NCBI GenBank assembly: GCA_028686345.1
Contig: JAQUCE010000013.1
Span: 1 to 64,000, forward strand
Length of the DNA: 64,000 bases
Direction of reading: 5' to 3'
From: Kiritimatiellia bacterium
Lineage (GTDB): Bacteria; Verrucomicrobiota; Kiritimatiellia; RFP12; UBA1067
The position numbers were made by a program, and so were the translations under genes. The notes under the pieces were generated by a model that did no database searches, was not told the origin of the DNA, and saw only the letters and a program-made list of their open reading frames with translations. Of the stretch, positions 57,737 through 64,000 are shown one piece after another. Every line of letters begins with the position of its first letter. The first letter of the stretch is position 1.

Positions 57737-58015
57737 ATGAGCGAACCCAGCGTAATCCAAATGATGATCGATTCTCAGCGCCGTATCGAAGAAAAGCTAG
57801 ATCACGTGATGCAGCACGGATGCTCAAAGCTGCTCGACCAGAAAAACCTTCGTGACACGCAGAGCGAAATCTTCAAACGCCTAAAACAGATCGAAAACGA
57901 CCGTTCCGAGGATCGCGGAAAGCTAATCGTGATGCTTATGATTGTCGGTGCAATTGTGGGTGGCACACTCACAATGTTTTTTCGCTGGGTTGGAAATCGT
58001 TTTATGGGTTTTTAA
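57737..58015 (+). CDS. XhlA-like small membrane protein (lysis region)
   Basis: A 92-residue protein. Long amphipathic helix (VIQMMIDSQRRIEEKLDHVMQHGC...SEIFKRLKQIENDRSEDRGK) and one C-terminal membrane helix (LIVMLMIVGAIVGGTLTMFF). This layout matches XhlA/hemolysin-type accessory holins. It precedes the holin-like gene. Confidence 0.6.
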   Translation: MSEPSVIQMMIDSQRRIEEKLDHVMQHGCSKLLDQKNLRDTQSEIFKRLKQIENDRSEDRGKLIVMLMIVGAIVGGTLTMFFRWVGNRFMGF

Positions 58016-58037
58016 ACAACAAAAAAGAGGGTAAATT

Positions 58038-58391
58038 ATGAGTGATATAATTATCAAGTTACTGTCAACCGATGCGGTAATCGCGTTGATAATTGGTGCA
58101 TTTGTAACTTATATTGTAAAATGGCTCGCAAAAGATGGCGAAAAATTTAAGCAATATGAGGGTTACGCAATCACGGCCATTAAAGCCGCCGAAAGCCTAA
58201 TTCCAGATGACACTAAAAACCGCGGCGCGGCAAAATTAGACTTTGCTCTGCGCACTTTTTTGAGCAAATACGAGCGCGCAACCGGCACCGCGCCGGATGC
58301 TGCAACCGCGGCAAAAATCGAATCATGGATAACCGAAATTCACACTGCGCTTGAGGAAGCAGGCGCATTCAACAAGGTGATTGAGCTATGA
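58038..58391 (+). CDS. Holin-like protein
   Basis: A 117-residue protein with a single N-terminal membrane helix (TDAVIALIIGAFVTYIVKWLA) and a helical cytoplasmic domain (YAITAIKAAESLIPDDTKNRGAAKLDFALRTFLSKYERATG), the layout of phage LL-H-type holins. GAGGGTAAAT precedes the start. It would time membrane opening at lysis. Confidence 0.6.
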   Translation: MSDIIIKLLSTDAVIALIIGAFVTYIVKWLAKDGEKFKQYEGYAITAIKAAESLIPDDTKNRGAAKLDFALRTFLSKYERATGTAPDAATAAKIESWITEIHTALEEAGAFNKVIEL

Positions 58392-58612
58392 TCTACTATC
58401 GAAAGTTGGATGAGGTGCGCAAGTGGGGGCGCTTGCGATATCTGATTGAGCGGCTATGTGATGGCAAAATCGCCACGATCAAACCGAGCTGGGTAAAGAG
58501 CTATGGTTTGCAGGATGTGCAAGGGCCGTTATACATGGCAGCCAGCCGGACAAAAGAGATCCGTCTGGACGGTTTGGAGTGGCAAAACAAAAAAGAGGAA
58601 GAAACATTATGA
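58388..58612 (+). CDS. Hypothetical protein in lysis region (74 aa)
   Basis: Reads MIYYRKLDEVRKWGRLRYLIERLCDGKIATIKPSWVKSYGLQDVQGPLYMAASRTKEIRLDGLEWQNKKEEETL. It overlaps both neighbours by four bases, so expression is coupled. No family is recognised and no peptidoglycan hydrolase motif is visible. Confidence 0.55.
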   Translation: MIYYRKLDEVRKWGRLRYLIERLCDGKIATIKPSWVKSYGLQDVQGPLYMAASRTKEIRLDGLEWQNKKEEETL

Positions 58613-59028
58613 AAAAAGTATTGATTATGACAATGGCAATCACGGCCGTCATGATTTTGAGTGGGTGTGTAAGTGCCAAAGCATTCACCAAGGTAAAGAG
58701 CCCTGATGGTGTTCAAACCGAATCCAGCGCCGCAGTATGGGGCTGGGGTGACAAAGCATCGCAGCTTGCGGCCGAGGGCCTTTTTGCTGACGGTACTGTA
58801 GAGGACTTAGGAGCTGGCTTCAAGACCACCACCGCCTCCCAGGAGTCCACCGGAATCGCACAGACCATCACGGCATTGACTCAATTCGTACAAGCGGCGG
58901 CAGCGGCTAAATCTCCGGTCGCGCTTGCAGCTCCGGTTGCGGCCAGGTCAATTGCAATCGCACCAGGCGAAACCTGCCCGACTTGCGGGCATTGCGATGA
59001 GTGCGCACCTCCGACTAGTGGCAGGTAA
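58609..59028 (+). CDS. Phage lipoprotein, possible outer spanin
   Basis: A 139-residue protein from MKKVLIMTMAITAVMILSGCVSA, with the lipobox LSGC. After the signal it has an Ala-rich helical part and CPTCGHCDECAPP, which could bind metal or form disulfides. Its place at the end of the lysis genes fits an outer-membrane spanin component. It ends before a strong bidirectional terminator. Confidence 0.65.
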   Translation: MKKVLIMTMAITAVMILSGCVSAKAFTKVKSPDGVQTESSAAVWGWGDKASQLAAEGLFADGTVEDLGAGFKTTTASQESTGIAQTITALTQFVQAAAAAKSPVALAAPVAARSIAIAPGETCPTCGHCDECAPPTSGR

Positions 59029-59057
59029 TCAGCCCCTGTTAATCCCTTAATCGCATT

Positions 59058-59087
59058 AAAAAGGGCTAAAAATCTTTAGCCCTTTTT
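59058..59087. terminator. Bidirectional terminator ending the late operon
   Basis: A perfect 13-bp stem AAAAAGGGCTAAA / TTTAGCCCTTTTT with an AATC loop. A/T-runs on both sides allow termination of the late operon and of the convergent minus-strand gene. Confidence 0.9.
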
Positions 59088-59294
59088 AATCTCCTGATTG
59101 CCGCCACTTAGTGGTGGCAATAACTGTTCAATCGCTCGCCAAACAGCCACATCCGGCGCCGACTCCACAATCTTTTCATGCAGTTCAACTGGGATTCTCA
59201 CATTTTTATATTCGGTTGCCACCCGGCTTCTCGCCGCCTTCCTGCGCTGTGCTTTCGCCGCCGCGGTCATAGTATAGTCGCGTTTTTTAGCCAT
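59076..59294 (-). CDS. Small DNA-binding-like protein (72 aa)
   Basis: The start at MAKKRDYTMTAAAKAQRRKAARSR has AGGAAAT upstream; the track start adds 13 unlikely residues. A basic N-terminus is followed by TEYKNVRIPVELHEKIVESAPDVAVWRAIEQLLPPL, a strand-helix-helix pattern like ribbon-helix-helix repressors. It lies divergent from the solitary CRISPR-like repeat, with start sites about 60 bases apart. It could regulate that transcript in the manner of an anti-CRISPR-associated (Aca) regulator; this is inference from position. Confidence 0.55.
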   Translation of the reverse strand: MAKKRDYTMTAAAKAQRRKAARSRVATEYKNVRIPVELHEKIVESAPDVAVWRAIEQLLPPLSGGNQEIKKG

Positions 59295-59317
59295 TCTTTT
59301 TATTTCCTTTTTTACGC

Positions 59318-59346
59318 TTGCATATCTGAGCAAACTTTGTTACTGT
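59318..59346 (+). promoter_or_regulatory. Promoter of the solitary CRISPR-repeat RNA
   Basis: -35 TTGCAT (59,318-59,323), 17-base spacer, -10 TACTGT (59,341-59,346). The expected start, about 7 bases after the -10, falls at the first bases of the repeat (59,354). The segment GCAAACTTTGTTA resembles GCGAAACTTGTTA in the promoter at 60,080, so both may share a regulator. Confidence 0.6.
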
Positions 59347-59353
59347 TTTATTT

Positions 59354-59456
59354 GTCGCGAGGAAACTCGCGTGGATTGAAACATATCTGTTGCCTGGAGC
59401 TAGCCCTTCGTGGCAAAAATTAAAGGGCCGGTGCTGAATTGCGCCGGCCCTTTTTT
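59354..59456 (+). ncRNA. Solitary type I-C-like CRISPR repeat RNA (candidate RNA anti-CRISPR)
   Basis: GTCGCGAGGAAACTCGCGTGGATTGAAAC (59,354-59,382) has the GTCGC start and TGGATTGAAAC end of type I-C repeats. Its hairpin is a perfect six-pair CGCGAG/CTCGCG stem with a GAAA loop. It is 29 bases against the usual 32 or so. It occurs once; no second repeat follows. A 39-base spacer-like stretch leads to a perfect terminator, stem AAAGGGCCGG/CCGGCCCTTT (59,422-59,453) and a T-run. So it has the parts of a roughly 100-base independent transcript. Solitary repeat units on phages are known to act as RNA anti-CRISPRs by sequestering Cas proteins. No cas gene is in the window. Confidence 0.6.
59422..59456 (+). 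terminator. Terminator of the solitary repeat RNA
   Basis: Ten-pair stem AAAGGGCCGG / CCGGCCCTTT with a 12-base loop. The stem's own TTT begins the TTTTTT run at 59,451-59,456. Confidence 0.85.
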
Positions 59457-59526
59457 CATTTTTTAGCCCTTCGTTTTTTTGGTTTAGTTTGGCCGGTGGC
59501 AGATGCCACCGGCGTGGGTGATAGGA

Positions 59527-60024
59527 TTACAAATCAACTTTGCAAGCATCGATCAGGTCGGCAAAGATAGCCTCGTCGGCCTCCTCCCAAATTGGATCGC
59601 CGTTTGTGTCTGCCCCGCGGACACAGCCAATCTGATAAAAGCGTACGCGTGAGTTTGGGTTATCTTGATTGCCATCGCTGTGCCCTTCGGCCAGCAGCTC
59701 GATGCGGTTGATATCCATGCGCTCGCACTCGGCAACAATGCCGGCGCTATTAATCTCGGTGACCTGGATGCCGTCTTTCGGAGAAAAATCAGCTGGCAGA
59801 TCCTCTACAAAAGTTTCGGCTGATTGGCTTGATATGTGGTAGCCATAGCCTGGCAGCTCGTACACTTTGGCGCGATTGATGCCATCAGGCACCGTGCCAA
59901 TAAAATAAACAGCCTGGTTGTGATAATCAGGATCAGTGCCGTAGCCGCAGTTGATTAAGGTTTGCAACGCGCCTTTTTCATCGGTTCCGCAGTTTTCTGC
60001 GATCATCTGGATCAATGTTTTCAT
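59527..60024 (-). CDS. Accessory prophage protein of unknown function (165 aa)
   Basis: An acidic protein (MKTLIQMIAENCGTDEKGALQTLINCGYGTDPDYHNQAVYFIGTVPDG...) with many Asp/Glu and Gly residues and no membrane segment. It has a strong promoter of its own (60,080-60,108) and leader AACGAAGGGCTAAAAAATG. It lies between the solitary CRISPR-like repeat and the integrase, a place where phages keep accessory and anti-defence genes. Acidity and location would fit a protein anti-CRISPR or DNA mimic, but no family is recognised. A 25-bp copy of its start region recurs at 59,453-59,477. Confidence 0.55.
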   Translation of the reverse strand: MKTLIQMIAENCGTDEKGALQTLINCGYGTDPDYHNQAVYFIGTVPDGINRAKVYELPGYGYHISSQSAETFVEDLPADFSPKDGIQVTEINSAGIVAECERMDINRIELLAEGHSDGNQDNPNSRVRFYQIGCVRGADTNGDPIWEEADEAIFADLIDACKVDL

Positions 60025-60079
60025 TTTTTAGCCCTTCGTTTTGTTTTTGGGAGGAGCCTATCTCCTCTTTTCTGCCCCT

Positions 60080-60108
60080 ATTATAACAAGTTTCGCAAGT
60101 GTACGCAA
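60080..60108 (-). promoter_or_regulatory. Promoter of the 165-aa accessory gene
   Basis: On the minus strand: TTGCGT (60,108-60,103), 17 bases, consensus TATAAT (60,085-60,080). It is the best sigma-70-type promoter of the right end, pointing at the gene that starts at 60,024. The 60,109-60,283 stretch to its right is AT-rich and shows no gene. Confidence 0.7.
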
Positions 60109-60283
60109 CCCCGAAATGCAATTATTTTCACTTTATTTTCATTTATTTTATAACTCGCTATAATACAGCAACTTACAACCGAAAATAAATCTAAAAAACA
60201 TCATTTTTAGCTATTTTTCGTCTCATTTTCAACCTTTTAAAAAATCTTTTTGTTACATTTGTACGGGCTGAAAATTTTTAGCT

Positions 60284-61333
60284 CTAATAATCCAAATCAA
60301 TCACCGCTTTTTTTACAGCCTCCATCAAAGCCGACCGCGAAGGCTGCGAATATCTACCGTGCATCCCCTGGCTGGCGTGGCCGGTAATCGCATCCGTAAT
60401 GTGCGGTGAAACACCCGCCTCATCCATCATACTGATAAAAGTTGCGCGCAAACTGTGGAAGCTGGCACTTCCAAATTGATTCGCGCCCACCCCGGCCCGT
60501 ACAAAAATCGCCTTCATTCTATTGCTGGCTGTATCGGCGCGCAGCCTTCGAAAAAAGCCAGGCGCCACCCCCTCCAGCGCCAGCCGGGTTCTCGGCAGCA
60601 TCGGGATCAGCAGCGGACGCCCTTTTTTAGCCCTCGTTTTGCCTGGGATCACGCGCAAAAAATCACCATCAAAAGCCCGCTCATCAATCTCCAGGCAGCT
60701 ACCCAGCCGTAGCCCGGTCGAAAATCCCAATCGCAGCAGCGCGCACTCCACTGGATCCGCAGCAGCCTCCAGCAATCGCCTCATCTCATCCTTAGAGATT
60801 CTTCTAAATCTCCCCGCCACAGCCACAGCCAAATCATGCCCCTCCCAAATCCCGGCATCCAGCCCCAGCCCTTTAAAGATCCTGGCGAACAGCCGACAAT
60901 CCCTTTTACCTGCCTCCGCGCTTCTGCCCTCCAGATATTTCGCCGCCTCCCCGTGGGTAATCACGCCCGGACCCTCCACGCCATTCAATTTCGCCCACCC
61001 ACCCAGCGCATTCACCGCGCCCTCATACGCTCGCAGCGTTCCAGCGTTCTGCGTCAGCCTTTTATTTTCTTTGCTCCAGCGCCAAAACAAATTATCCCAT
61101 TCGACATCAATTGGCGCCGCCTCCCTGATAAGCTGCGCCTTTGCCTTTTCGCCCAGCTCCACCAAAAACTCCAACCATCCTGTTTTAGGGTTCACCAGGC
61201 CCGGCACAAAATCAACAGCCCTTCTTTCCGCCTCAGCCTTATCCTCAGTTTTCAGTGCAAGCCATTTATTTTTATACACCAGGTAATATTTTTTACCTTT
61301 TTTAGTAATACATCCAGCATTCAGCCTAGCCAT
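60284..61333 (-). CDS. Tyrosine recombinase integrase
   Basis: A 349-residue protein from MARLNAGCITKKGKKYYLVYKNKWLALKTEDKAEAERRA; GGGTGG precedes this ATG and the track start is 30 codons upstream. An N-terminal arm-binding domain and a SAM-like core-binding domain (WRWSKENKRLTQNAGTLRAYEGAVNALGGWAKLNG) come first. The catalytic domain has LGFSTGLRLGSCLEID (first Arg), KTRAKKGRPLLIPM, FHSLRATFISMMDEAGVSPHITDAITGHASQGMHGRYSQPS (H-x-x-R, H and the nucleophilic Tyr). It lies beside the intact tRNA-Arg/attR, the normal place for the enzyme that inserted this phage. Confidence 0.9.
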   Translation of the reverse strand: MARLNAGCITKKGKKYYLVYKNKWLALKTEDKAEAERRAVDFVPGLVNPKTGWLEFLVELGEKAKAQLIREAAPIDVEWDNLFWRWSKENKRLTQNAGTLRAYEGAVNALGGWAKLNGVEGPGVITHGEAAKYLEGRSAEAGKRDCRLFARIFKGLGLDAGIWEGHDLAVAVAGRFRRISKDEMRRLLEAAADPVECALLRLGFSTGLRLGSCLEIDERAFDGDFLRVIPGKTRAKKGRPLLIPMLPRTRLALEGVAPGFFRRLRADTASNRMKAIFVRAGVGANQFGSASFHSLRATFISMMDEAGVSPHITDAITGHASQGMHGRYSQPSRSALMEAVKKAVIDLDY

Positions 61334-61502
61334 TTTCGCCACCCTTCTAAGCAAATCTCTAATGATTTCTAAGATTCTTCTAAAAACGCTCCATATTATA
61401 ATCAATGTTGCTTTACGTAGCAATAAAAAATAAAAAACAAAAAAAACCGTTAAAAATCACTAACTCACTCTAAAATAGCGACTTACACGGCTTTACTTTT
61501 TT

Positions 61503-61552
61503 AAAACTGGTAGGCCAGGGGAGGCTCGAACTCCCGACCTGCGGATTAGGAA
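61503..61552. other. attR: right 50-bp repeat inside tRNA-Arg
   Basis: Identical to 30,711-30,760. Bases 61,508-61,552 are the 3' part of the intact tRNA, supplied by the phage, and so keep the tRNA functional after integration. The two copies delimit an element of about 30.8 kb. Confidence 0.95.
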
Positions 61553-61584
61553 TCCGCCACTCTGTCCAACTGAGCTACTGGCCT
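61508..61584 (-). tRNA. tRNA-Arg(CCT)
   Basis: A 77-nt gene with an encoded CCA end. The acceptor stem AGGCCAG pairs with CTGGCCT. D-arm sequence is AGCTCAGTTGGACAGAG. The anticodon arm is GCGGA-TTCCTAA-TCCGC, so the anticodon is CCT (arginine, codon AGG). T-arm is GGGAG-TTCGAGC-CTCCC. It is the attachment site of the prophage. Confidence 0.95.
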
Positions 61585-61706
61585 GAAAAATTTGATCAGA
61601 GGTTAGCAGAAAAATCATGGCTTGGCAAGTGTGGTGTGAATAAGGTACAATTTAAATGTTTTAGTTAGGGGAGTTTGACGAGTTTTATAAGCTAAGGGGG
61701 CTTTGT

Positions 61707-63932
61707 TTGAGAATGAGGTTTTTCAGATTTTTTTTGAAGTCGCTCTTTCTTCTGTTTTTTTGCCTGCTGGTCTTTCTGGCTGTTCAGCGCAAAAACATTG
61801 CAGACAGGGTGATCAGGAGCCAGTTGAACAAGCTGGCAGTCCACGATTTGAGCTTCAAGGTTGCCGAGTTTTCGCCATTTACCTTTGAGCTGCAGGATAT
61901 CCGCTGGGGTGAGCAACAGGCTCCATTCTTCTATCTCTCCTCAATCAAGGTTCAATACACTCCTAAGGGGCTTTATGGCGGAGTTGTGGACAAGGTTGTG
62001 GCAGGCCGCCTGGAGACCTCGCTGCTGTTTAACAATGAGAATAAACCGCAATCCGAGCTGATCGAACGGGTGCTGCAGGTGGTGGCCCGCGCGCAGCAGG
62101 TTTACCCGGCAGGGGCGGATGAAGCGGGGGGGGCGAAAGGGCCGCTCGTTCTGCCTGAGTTTGTGCTGGAGCGTGGCACACTGAATTTGCACGGCACAGG
62201 TTCTTTTCCGATGGAGGAGCGGGTGGTTTTTGACCTGCAGCTGCGCCAGGGGGTTGGGGCAATAAACCTGCGGAGCAGACTCAATCTGCCGGGAGTAGGG
62301 ACTCCTGTATTGCGGGGGCGGGTGGAGATCCCGACGCTGGATCTCAGCTCTGCGATCACAGCCCGGATTACGGCCTCCGCTGACCTGAGCACTCTGACAG
62401 CTCTGCCCTCTGGTTTTGAACCAGCGCAGGCGGATTTAACCGGAGAGTTTACTGTCGCAGGGTTGTCAGCGGGTGCGCCGGAGTGGAGTTTGAAGCTGCG
62501 GCTGCCGTCGCATCCCTGCGCCGTGACAAATGACACTGTGCAACTCTCCGGCACGTTGCAGGGGATTGGCGAGTTCAGCGGAGCCGGCCCCCGGCTGAGC
62601 GGCGGCGCGAGTTTGACTCTCAGCAATTTGGTGAGCAAAATCAAAAGTTCGGCGGGTGATACCCTGTTGGCAACCCGAGCGCAGCGGATTAATCTGAGTT
62701 TTGAGCTGCCGGAGGCCGCGCCTGATCGGGTAGAAGACATCCTGCTGAGCGGTTGTGTCGGGGTTGAGGAGCTGCTCTGCAATGCGCCAGGCGACCTGCT
62801 GACGCTGAAGCAGGGGACGTTGAATATTCCGTTCACTTTTTCGGAGCCGCAGGGGTGGGAGTTTGAAAAATCAAGGTTGGAGTGGGCGCTGTGCCGTGTT
62901 GGAGGCGTGGAGTTTGAGGCTGGTAAGTTGCAGCTGTCAATTAGCAACAGCTACGCACAGGTGGCGAGTTGGGTCACGGTCAAGGATGAAGCGCTGAAGG
63001 TCGCAGTGGAGTGCGAGCTGCCACTGTTGAAACCTCAGGCAGGCACGCTGCGGTTGGATGTGCTGCCAGCCGTGGTGGAGAGCAGCGGCAAGCTTGGCAA
63101 GCTGGTGCGGAAAAAGAGCGGACTCAAGCTTGATTTTGCGGGCGAGCTCTCGGCTGCGGTGCGGGTTGCCGGCCTAAGTTCTGACGCGGTAATCACAGGG
63201 ATGGTGCGGCTGGTCAACGGCTCGTGCAGCTACCAGGAGGTGACACTGGGCGGGCTTGCGGCGCATATGCCTTTCAAGTTTGATGGTGCCTTACGCTCAA
63301 CTGGTGAGGCGCTGCTGACAGTTGAGAGCGTACGCGCCGGCAATATTGCGATGGGGCCGGGCAAGGTGTTTTTCCAGCTTCGGGAAGATGAGCTTTTTAT
63401 TGAGCGGGCTCAGATGGCTTGGGCCAAAGGGTTCCTGCATGCGTATGCGATTCATGCGGGGTTGGACGGCGGTATCCGCAATGAGTTTGTCATTTATGCT
63501 GATAAGATGGACTTGGGAGAGGTTTTTATGCTGGTCATGCCCTTTGATGGACGGATGGAGGGGGTGCTTTATGGTCGCTTCCCGGTGGTCCTCAAAAAAA
63601 ATAGGGTTGAACTTTCCGGCGGATATCTGTACTCTTTACCTAATCAGGGGGGAGTTTTGAAATTAAACAATCCCGCGCAGATGGAGTCGTTGCTCAACCG
63701 GGCAGGCATCACCGATGATCGGGAGAAATCACTCTCTAAGGCGCTGAGTGATCTGGATTTGAGCGCAATACGTCTTGATTTAGAGCCAAGGCTGGACGGC
63801 GATTCTTCGCTGCGAATCAAGTTGGATGGCAAATCCAACTATCAGAAGCGGCCAGCTCCCGTGAGCCTGAATTTAAACCTGAATGGTCAGCTGCAGCAGT
63901 TGCTGGATCTGGGGATGGATATGAGCCAGTAG
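61707..63932 (+). CDS. YdbH/AsmA-like envelope protein
   Basis: A 741-residue protein, one N-terminal membrane helix (FLKSLFLLFFCLLVFLAV), then a long beta-rich body of the AsmA/YdbH type: VAEFSPFTFELQDIRW...LSSIKVQYTPKGLYGGVVDKVVAGRLE, repeated strands, and a C-terminal ...VELSGGYLYSLPNQGGVLKLNNP...SLRIKLDGKSNYQKRPAPVSLNLNLNGQLQQLL. Such proteins bridge inner and outer membranes and are linked to phospholipid transport in proteobacteria. The TTG at 61,707 has AAGGGGG at good spacing; an ATG two codons later is an alternative. It lies just outside the prophage and is host DNA. Confidence 0.75.
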   Translation: MRMRFFRFFLKSLFLLFFCLLVFLAVQRKNIADRVIRSQLNKLAVHDLSFKVAEFSPFTFELQDIRWGEQQAPFFYLSSIKVQYTPKGLYGGVVDKVVAGRLETSLLFNNENKPQSELIERVLQVVARAQQVYPAGADEAGGAKGPLVLPEFVLERGTLNLHGTGSFPMEERVVFDLQLRQGVGAINLRSRLNLPGVGTPVLRGRVEIPTLDLSSAITARITASADLSTLTALPSGFEPAQADLTGEFTVAGLSAGAPEWSLKLRLPSHPCAVTNDTVQLSGTLQGIGEFSGAGPRLSGGASLTLSNLVSKIKSSAGDTLLATRAQRINLSFELPEAAPDRVEDILLSGCVGVEELLCNAPGDLLTLKQGTLNIPFTFSEPQGWEFEKSRLEWALCRVGGVEFEAGKLQLSISNSYAQVASWVTVKDEALKVAVECELPLLKPQAGTLRLDVLPAVVESSGKLGKLVRKKSGLKLDFAGELSAAVRVAGLSSDAVITGMVRLVNGSCSYQEVTLGGLAAHMPFKFDGALRSTGEALLTVESVRAGNIAMGPGKVFFQLREDELFIERAQMAWAKGFLHAYAIHAGLDGGIRNEFVIYADKMDLGEVFMLVMPFDGRMEGVLYGRFPVVLKKNRVELSGGYLYSLPNQGGVLKLNNPAQMESLLNRAGITDDREKSLSKALSDLDLSAIRLDLEPRLDGDSSLRIKLDGKSNYQKRPAPVSLNLNLNGQLQQLLDLGMDMSQ

Positions 63933-63962
63933 TATGGATAAAATAAAAATGAGGTACGTTAT

Positions 63963-64000
63963 ATGAGGATTTGTTTTAGGTATGGCCTGTTGTGCCTGAG
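63963..64000 (+). CDS. Start of a gene running off the window, possible YnbE-like lipoprotein
   Basis: ATGAGGATTTGTTTTAGG begins MRICFRYGLLCL, a likely signal peptide, with GAGG eight bases upstream. In enterobacteria ydbH is followed by the small lipoprotein gene ynbE; the position would fit, but only 12 codons are visible. Confidence 0.4.
   Translation, partial: MRICFRYGLLCL

Overview
The window looks like chromosomal DNA of an uncultured or little-studied member of the PVC superphylum. The best guess is the Kiritimatiellota/Lentisphaerae/Verrucomicrobia side. Support comes from huge secreted proteins with LamG, GLUG and InlB-type repeats, SHD1-like domains after signal peptides, calcium-binding type-3-like repeats, and short dispersed palindromic repeats. 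A complete-looking lambda-type prophage of about 30.8 kb sits in a tRNA-Arg(CCT) gene. Everything here was read by eye from the sequence; no database search was run.

Left part (1-30.7 kb). The first kilobase is a junk edge: an ISL3-type transposase remnant abuts a truncated nucleotidyltransferase gene and its small partner. From 21.6 kb down to 2 kb, all on the minus strand, lies a block of secreted proteins: 582 aa, 417 aa, a giant of about 2,650 aa split by a frameshift near 15,350, a 2,386-aa GLUG/InlB-repeat protein, and a 278-aa calcium-repeat protein. REP-like palindromes punctuate this block. On the plus strand follow a degraded calcium-repeat gene, a small secreted protein and a 1,284-aa LamG/TIM-barrel-like protein. 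After a membrane protein, a (CACT)19 microsatellite and a broken type III modification methylase comes a conventional Lrp/AsnC regulator plus aminotransferase pair.

Prophage (30,711-61,552). The ends are a perfect 50-bp direct repeat. The right copy is part of the intact tRNA-Arg, and the left copy is an orphan 3' fragment. The left end holds an SHD1 protein of host type. Opposite it is an early operon driven by a TTGACA/TATTAT promoter with the palindrome GGTGTGCGCACACC between its two boxes; two more copies of this operator lie downstream. The early operon encodes ribbon-helix-helix-like and HTH proteins, an acyl carrier protein, an ASCH-like protein, a cytosine-5 methyltransferase with a second full-length overlapping frame, a DUF4406 protein and a TOPRIM primase-helicase. 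The late operon follows lambda order: terminase, (glycosyltransferase), gpW-like, portal, ClpP-like protease, lambda-E-type capsid, head completion, tail tube, tape measure, then fibre-like proteins, several with signal peptides, then holin-like and lipoprotein genes. The right end is an accessory module: a small DNA-binding-like gene, a solitary type I-C-like CRISPR repeat with its own promoter and terminator, an unknown 165-aa gene with a strong promoter, and the tyrosine integrase.

Right edge (61.6-64 kb). A YdbH/AsmA-like envelope protein is followed by the start of a further gene.

The most promising novelties are the solitary CRISPR repeat, a candidate RNA anti-CRISPR; the dual-coding methyltransferase gene; and the pairing of a Thr/Ser-repeat capsid tail with a phage-encoded GalNAc-transferase-like glycosyltransferase.
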